NCBI GenBank assembly: GCA_012799425.1
Contig: JAAZLF010000160.1
Location: forward strand, 1-8,081
DNA length: 8,081 bases
DNA from: Actinomycetales bacterium
Lineage (GTDB): Bacteria > Actinomycetota > Actinomycetes > Actinomycetales > Dermabacteraceae
Reading direction: 5' to 3'
Part shown: piece after piece, positions 4,860 through 8,081 of the stretch
Layout of the letters: each line of letters starts with the position of its first letter
Numbering within the stretch: position 1 is the first letter of the stretch
Notes under the pieces: generated by a model
Databases searched by the model: none
What the model was told of the DNA's origin: nothing
What the model saw: the letters and a program-made list of their open reading frames with translations, nothing else
Translations under genes and position numbers: made by a program

Positions 4860-6467
4860 GTGGGTGATTTCGAGGAGCTCAGGCCTGAGCACCAGTCCGC
4901 GCATGGATCGCCCGGCCGTGAGGAGGGCCTGCCGGAGTGGTCGGTGCGTGCGCGCCGCCCCCTGGATGAGGGCGGCATTCTGGCGGAGGTCGAGCCGGGC
5001 AGCCTCGAGGCTGGTCGTGCACTCGCCCTGCATCGCACGATGCGCACGAGGGCGAGTCTGCATGCCCATCAGCTGCGGCAGCTGGCGACGTTCTTCCGCG
5101 AGGACCCGGAGGTACGGGGTGTGCTGGATGATGCGGAGGTGACCGCGTTGAAGGTCGCGGCCGGGCTGCGCTGCAGCTATGCCCGCGCCTGGGCGCACGT
5201 GCGTGATGCGCATGTGGCCGTGGAGTGGATGCCGCTGACGTTCGCGTATCTGCGCCGCGGTGACCTGCCCGAGCAGTGGCATCACTACCTGCTCCGCCAC
5301 GTTCGCCGCCTCACCGAGGAGCAGACCCGCGCGGTCGATGCCCACATGGCCGCAGTGGAGATCCCGTCGGTCTCGCAGGACACATTCGAGAAGCAGGTAC
5401 GGCTCGCGGTGAAGCTCGCCACCGCCGGGACGCCGCCCACCCCGGCCTCGCGCTCGCGTGATGTGGAGATCGCGAACATCGATACCGAGGCCGGCACCGC
5501 TTCGTTGATGGTGACCGGCCCGATCCTGGAGATCAAAGCGCTCGCCCACCGGCTCGATGTCGCCTCCCGCACGGTGCAGAGGGCCCAGCGTCACGCCCTC
5601 GAGGACGGGGCGCTGGGACCTGTCCCGTTCGATATCGAGGGTGATCTCGCCGAGCGGGGCCGGGCGCTGTCGCTGCGCACACTGCGTTACGCGATCCTGA
5701 CCCACTCGGTCCTGGACACCGACCCGGTCGAAGAGCCCGCCTCGCCGTACAAGCTGCTGGTCACAGTGCCGGCGACGACGCTGCTGGGCCTCGATGACGC
5801 CCCCGCGATGCTGGAGGGCATGACTCCCGTCCCTGCGGAGCAGGCCCGAGCGCTCGCGGCCGGGGAGCGTACCTGGCAGAGGATCCTCACCGACCCGATC
5901 ACCGGCGCGTATCTGCCCGTCAGTGCCACTACATACCACCCCACCGCCCAGATGAGGCTGCAGCTGAGGCTGCGCCACCCGATCTGCGCGGTGCCCGGCT
6001 GTACCCGCTCCACCGTCATGGCCGCGGAGGACGACCACATCATCGAGTACGACCACGAACACCCCGGTGAGGGTGGTCAGACCAGCCTGTGGAACCTCCA
6101 CCGCCTGTGCTGGCAGCACCACCAGATGAAGACCGCCGGGCTGATCGACCCCGCACGCGACCGTCGCGACGACCCCGCGAGCGGCGATGGCACCACCACC
6201 GCCGGCCCGCTGGAGACGACCTGGAAGATCGACCGGGAGATCCGCGCCCGCGCCCGAGAGAACACCGACCTGCTCACCCCGCACACCGCCGAAGTCATGG
6301 AACGGGCCTGGCGCACCCACCAGCGCGCCCACGACGGCGCCGCCAGACTCCGCACGCAGGAGAAGGCCGGGCTCCGTGAGGAACGCACCGCTGGCCTCGC
6401 CGCCCATCGCGGCCGCCGGATCATCCCACCCGGCCCCACCATCGACGAGGCGGCACCGCCGTTCTGA
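4860..6467 (+). CDS. DUF222 / 13E12-repeat family HNH endonuclease
   Basis: The product is about 535 aa. The N-terminal two thirds is a long, mostly helical DUF222-type region (about 40-360), including GRALALHRTM, YARAWAHVRDAHVAVEWMPL and YLRRGDLPEQ. The C-terminal part is an HNH nuclease module. A zinc-type pair C376-x4-C381 is followed by DDHIIEYDH with H393. Next comes GGQTSLWNLHRLCWQHHQMKT with N412, C417, H420 and H421. The catalytic His, Asn and His are all present. A charged tail follows. Such genes are often multicopy in actinobacteria, and a related protein lies in the mycobacterial REP13E12 repeat; their role is unsettled. The start is uncertain. The in-frame GTG at 4788 would add 24 residues with unusual codons (ATA, AGA). 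GTG 4851 lies directly on the G-rich ribosome-binding site, whereas GTG 4860 has GGAGAG 11 nt upstream. The gene sits just downstream of the DnaA-box array. Confidence 0.85.
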   Translation: MGDFEELRPEHQSAHGSPGREEGLPEWSVRARRPLDEGGILAEVEPGSLEAGRALALHRTMRTRASLHAHQLRQLATFFREDPEVRGVLDDAEVTALKVAAGLRCSYARAWAHVRDAHVAVEWMPLTFAYLRRGDLPEQWHHYLLRHVRRLTEEQTRAVDAHMAAVEIPSVSQDTFEKQVRLAVKLATAGTPPTPASRSRDVEIANIDTEAGTASLMVTGPILEIKALAHRLDVASRTVQRAQRHALEDGALGPVPFDIEGDLAERGRALSLRTLRYAILTHSVLDTDPVEEPASPYKLLVTVPATTLLGLDDAPAMLEGMTPVPAEQARALAAGERTWQRILTDPITGAYLPVSATTYHPTAQMRLQLRLRHPICAVPGCTRSTVMAAEDDHIIEYDHEHPGEGGQTSLWNLHRLCWQHHQMKTAGLIDPARDRRDDPASGDGTTTAGPLETTWKIDREIRARARENTDLLTPHTAEVMERAWRTHQRAHDGAARLRTQEKAGLREERTAGLAAHRGRRIIPPGPTIDEAAPPF

Positions 6468-6469
6468 CC

Positions 6470-6529
6470 TCAGACGGGCTGCACCTTCCCGGTCATGCCG
6501 TGCGGGTCGATGACGTACAGGCCGGGCCC
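6470..6529 (-). pseudogene. Possible 3' remnant of an unrecognised gene
   Basis: On the minus strand this stretch reads GPGLYVIDPHGMTGKVQPV followed by TGA (stop at 6472-6470). Nearly all codons end in G or C, as in the real genes around it, and the sequence looks protein-like rather than random. No start or upstream body exists: the same frame only continues as a shadow inside the dehydrogenase gene. It may be the tail of a gene lost by deletion or rearrangement. The evidence is short, and chance is a real alternative. Confidence 0.25.
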
Positions 6530-6548
6530 AGCGCACCGCCTGCCCGGC
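6521..6548. terminator. Candidate bidirectional hairpin between convergent genes
   Basis: GCCGGGC (6521-6527) and GCCCGGC (6542-6548) are exact reverse complements with a 14-nt loop. The hairpin lies between the HNH gene stop (6467) and the dehydrogenase stop (6550), which are read toward each other. There is no U-tract, so the call is tentative. Confidence 0.4.
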
Positions 6549-6549
6549 G

Positions 6550-7611
6550 TCACGCCAGGGAGACCTCCTCGCCCGCCGCCGCGGACTCGTAGATCGCCTC
6601 GAGGATCCGCACGATCTCGACCCCGTGCCATGCCGGGGCGACCGACTCGGCCCGACCCAGCGAGGCGTCCACGAAGTTCTGGATCTCGTTCGCGAAACCC
6701 GTGCCGAACTCGAAGGTGCGCGAGCCGATCTGCGGCTCGATGTTCACCACCGAGTCGTGCATCTCGGTGGCGATGTGGAGGGAGGGTTCGAGCACCGCGC
6801 CGCCCTTCTCGCCGTAGACCGAGACGTCGATCGAGTCCTTCGTGGCGTGCAGCGAGTACGAGCAGTCCAGCAGCAGCGAGGCCCCGTTGTCGAAGCGGAT
6901 CACCGCATTGGCGAGATCCTCGACCGTATTGCGGTCGGGGTCGTAGTCGGCGGCTTTGTAGCGCGGCATCGTGGTGATGTTCCCGCGGCTGCCGAGCTTG
7001 TCATACGTGTTGCCGCTGACCGACACCACCTTCGGGCTGCCCATCAGGTACCAGCACAGGTCCAGCACGTGGATGCCGATGTCCAGCAGCGGCCCGCCGC
7101 CGGAGATCTCCTTGTCCGCGAACCAGCCGCCAGGATTGCCGGCCCGGCGCAGGCAGCTCGCCTTGGCGTAGTAGATCTCGCCGAGCTCGTCCGAGTCGAT
7201 GAAGGACTTCAGGACCTGGCAGTTCGGCGAGTGGCGGCGCACGAAACCGACCTGCACCACCCTGTCGCCGGCCTCGACGACCCGCTGGAGCTCCTCCGCC
7301 TCGGCGAGGGTGCGGGCGATGGGCTTCTCCACCAGCACGTGCTTGCCCGCCTCGACTGCGGCGATCGCCCAGGAGGCGTGCGAGTTGTTCCAGGTGCAGA
7401 TCGAGACGCCGTCGATCTCGGTGTCCGCGAGCAGCTCGTGCGGATCGGCGTAGGCGCGCTCGGCACCGAACTGGTCGGCGACGGTGCGGGCTCGCTCGAG
7501 GTTCATGTCGGCGATCGCGACCAGCTCGACGTCGGGGTTGTTCTGGTAGGCGGTGAGGTGGGACTGGGCGATGCTTCCGGCGCCGATGACGCCGACTCGG
7601 AACTTCGTCAT
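6550..7611 (-). CDS. Gfo/Idh/MocA family NAD(P)-dependent oxidoreductase
   Basis: This is a predicted cytoplasmic dehydrogenase of a sugar, sugar acid or inositol. The product is 353 aa, typical for the family. The N-terminal Rossmann fold shows VGVIGAGSIAQSH (6-18), with the dinucleotide motif G10-x-G12-x-x-A15, and an acidic residue near D35 at the end of beta 2, which favours NAD. The family motif VEKPIA places E95-K96-P97. The catalytic motif GGGPLLDIGIHVLDL gives D177 and H181. The C-terminal half is the alpha/beta substrate domain. The ATG at 7611 has an AAAGAG ribosome-binding site about 6 nt upstream and begins directly with the Rossmann strand; upstream extensions would overlap the neighbouring gene's end. 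It lies 34 nt after the epimerase-like gene on the same strand, so both are probably co-transcribed in one sugar-degradation operon. The substrate cannot be set from sequence alone. Confidence 0.92.
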   Translation of the reverse strand: MTKFRVGVIGAGSIAQSHLTAYQNNPDVELVAIADMNLERARTVADQFGAERAYADPHELLADTEIDGVSICTWNNSHASWAIAAVEAGKHVLVEKPIARTLAEAEELQRVVEAGDRVVQVGFVRRHSPNCQVLKSFIDSDELGEIYYAKASCLRRAGNPGGWFADKEISGGGPLLDIGIHVLDLCWYLMGSPKVVSVSGNTYDKLGSRGNITTMPRYKAADYDPDRNTVEDLANAVIRFDNGASLLLDCSYSLHATKDSIDVSVYGEKGGAVLEPSLHIATEMHDSVVNIEPQIGSRTFEFGTGFANEIQNFVDASLGRAESVAPAWHGVEIVRILEAIYESAAAGEEVSLA

Positions 7612-7645
7612 GATGTCTCTTTCGTGAGGTGGGGAGAGTGTGGGG

Positions 7646-8081
7646 TCAGGCGAACAGGCTCTTGGCGTTGGCGATGCCGCGCTCGCATCCGAGCAGGCAG
7701 TCCTCCCACCCCTCGAATTCGATCGCCGCATAGCCGGAGAAGCCGGAGTCGGTGATGGCGCGGGCGACGGCGGGCAGGTCGATGTCTCCGTTGCCCACCA
7801 CGGCGCCGCGCAGGTGCTTCCCGCCGCGGCTGCGGAACCAGCCCGCGCCGGGGGCGGCGTCGGCCGGTCGGATGTAGAAGTCCTTGAAGTGCACGACCAT
7901 CGCGTACGGCAGGTTCTGGGCGACGGAGACCTCGGGGGCCTCGTCCACGCACACGAAGTTGCCCACGTCCAGGGTGGTGAGGAAGTTCGGCTCGCCGACC
8001 GCGTGGATGATCCGACGGATCCGGTCCGCGGACTGCACGAAGAAGCCGTGGTTCTCGAGGCTGGTGGTGATGCCCTTGGTC
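7646..8081 (-). CDS. Sugar phosphate isomerase/epimerase (xylose isomerase-like TIM barrel), partial
   Basis: The C-terminal 144 residues are present; the 5' part lies beyond the right edge. The frame stays open to the edge, so the GTG at 8038 is not taken as the start. Four features match the metal site of xylose-isomerase-like TIM-barrel epimerases: Glu in SLENHGFF (fragment residue 9), Asp in TLDVGN (38), His in VVHFKDF (64) and Glu in AAIEFEGW (121). GNGDIDLPAVARAITDSGFSG (96-116) is the usual block before the last strand. Such enzymes isomerise or epimerise sugars, inositol-derived ketones or hydroxypyruvate-type substrates using a divalent metal. It lies upstream of the Gfo/Idh/MocA gene on the same strand, a common pairing in carbohydrate and inositol catabolic clusters. 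The tail is short (ANAKSLFA) and the stop is clean. Confidence 0.88.
   Translation of the reverse strand, partial: TKGITTSLENHGFFVQSADRIRRIIHAVGEPNFLTTLDVGNFVCVDEAPEVSVAQNLPYAMVVHFKDFYIRPADAAPGAGWFRSRGGKHLRGAVVGNGDIDLPAVARAITDSGFSGYAAIEFEGWEDCLLGCERGIANAKSLFA

Noticed and set aside
4672..4860. The main chromosomal origin (oriC)
   Set aside because: The neighbouring genes are not dnaA, dnaN, recF, rpmH or gidA, and there is no clear AT-rich unwinding region beside the boxes.
4539..6536. 665-codon open frame on the minus strand opposite the HNH gene
   Set aside because: It mirrors the DUF222/HNH gene, lacks recognisable domains and has biased shadow-frame composition. The plus-strand frame has an intact HNH motif.

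Overview
The window is GC-rich with strong G/C preference at third codon positions. It carries a cysteine-free S18 next to L9, TANNNT-type leaderless promoters and a DUF222/13E12-type HNH protein. Together these point to a chromosomal segment of an actinobacterium, most likely order Micrococcales. A Brachybacterium/Dermabacteraceae-like host is my guess and is not proven by the sequence.

Layout. 1-820: the end of a ribosomal protein operon (rpsR, rplI, + strand), closed by a perfect 16-bp stem terminator. 896-1177: a small orphan protein with an L7/L12 C-terminal-like domain. 1225-2664: a 12-TM amino acid permease. 2719-2918: a complete tRNA-Leu(CAG) unit with promoter, leader hairpin, tRNA and terminator. 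2957-3778: an alpha/beta hydrolase of the monoacylglycerol lipase type. It converges on a NYN-domain (PIN-like) nuclease gene on the minus strand at 3797-4345. 4346-4859: about 500 bp with no convincing gene, less GC-rich than its surroundings. It ends in a regular array of DnaA-box-like motifs at 4672-4753. 4860-6467: a DUF222/HNH endonuclease family gene (+). 6550-8081: a minus-strand sugar-catabolic pair, a Gfo/Idh/MocA dehydrogenase preceded by a xylose-isomerase-like epimerase that runs off the right edge.

How it works together. Apart from the S18/L9 operon and the dehydrogenase/epimerase pair, the genes look like single transcription units. Four of these units have a -10-like hexamer ending 6-7 nt before the chosen start codon, which predicts leaderless mRNAs. 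The three operon-type genes with visible upstream sequence have Shine-Dalgarno sequences instead.

The most unusual element is the array upstream of the HNH gene. It has five same-strand TCCAC(A/G) cores at strict 16/17-bp spacing, built as two tandem 33-bp units plus a half unit. It includes one perfect TTGTCCACA and one perfect TTATCCACA DnaA box. I see no complete new multi-gene system. The array plus the HNH gene is the best candidate for something undescribed.
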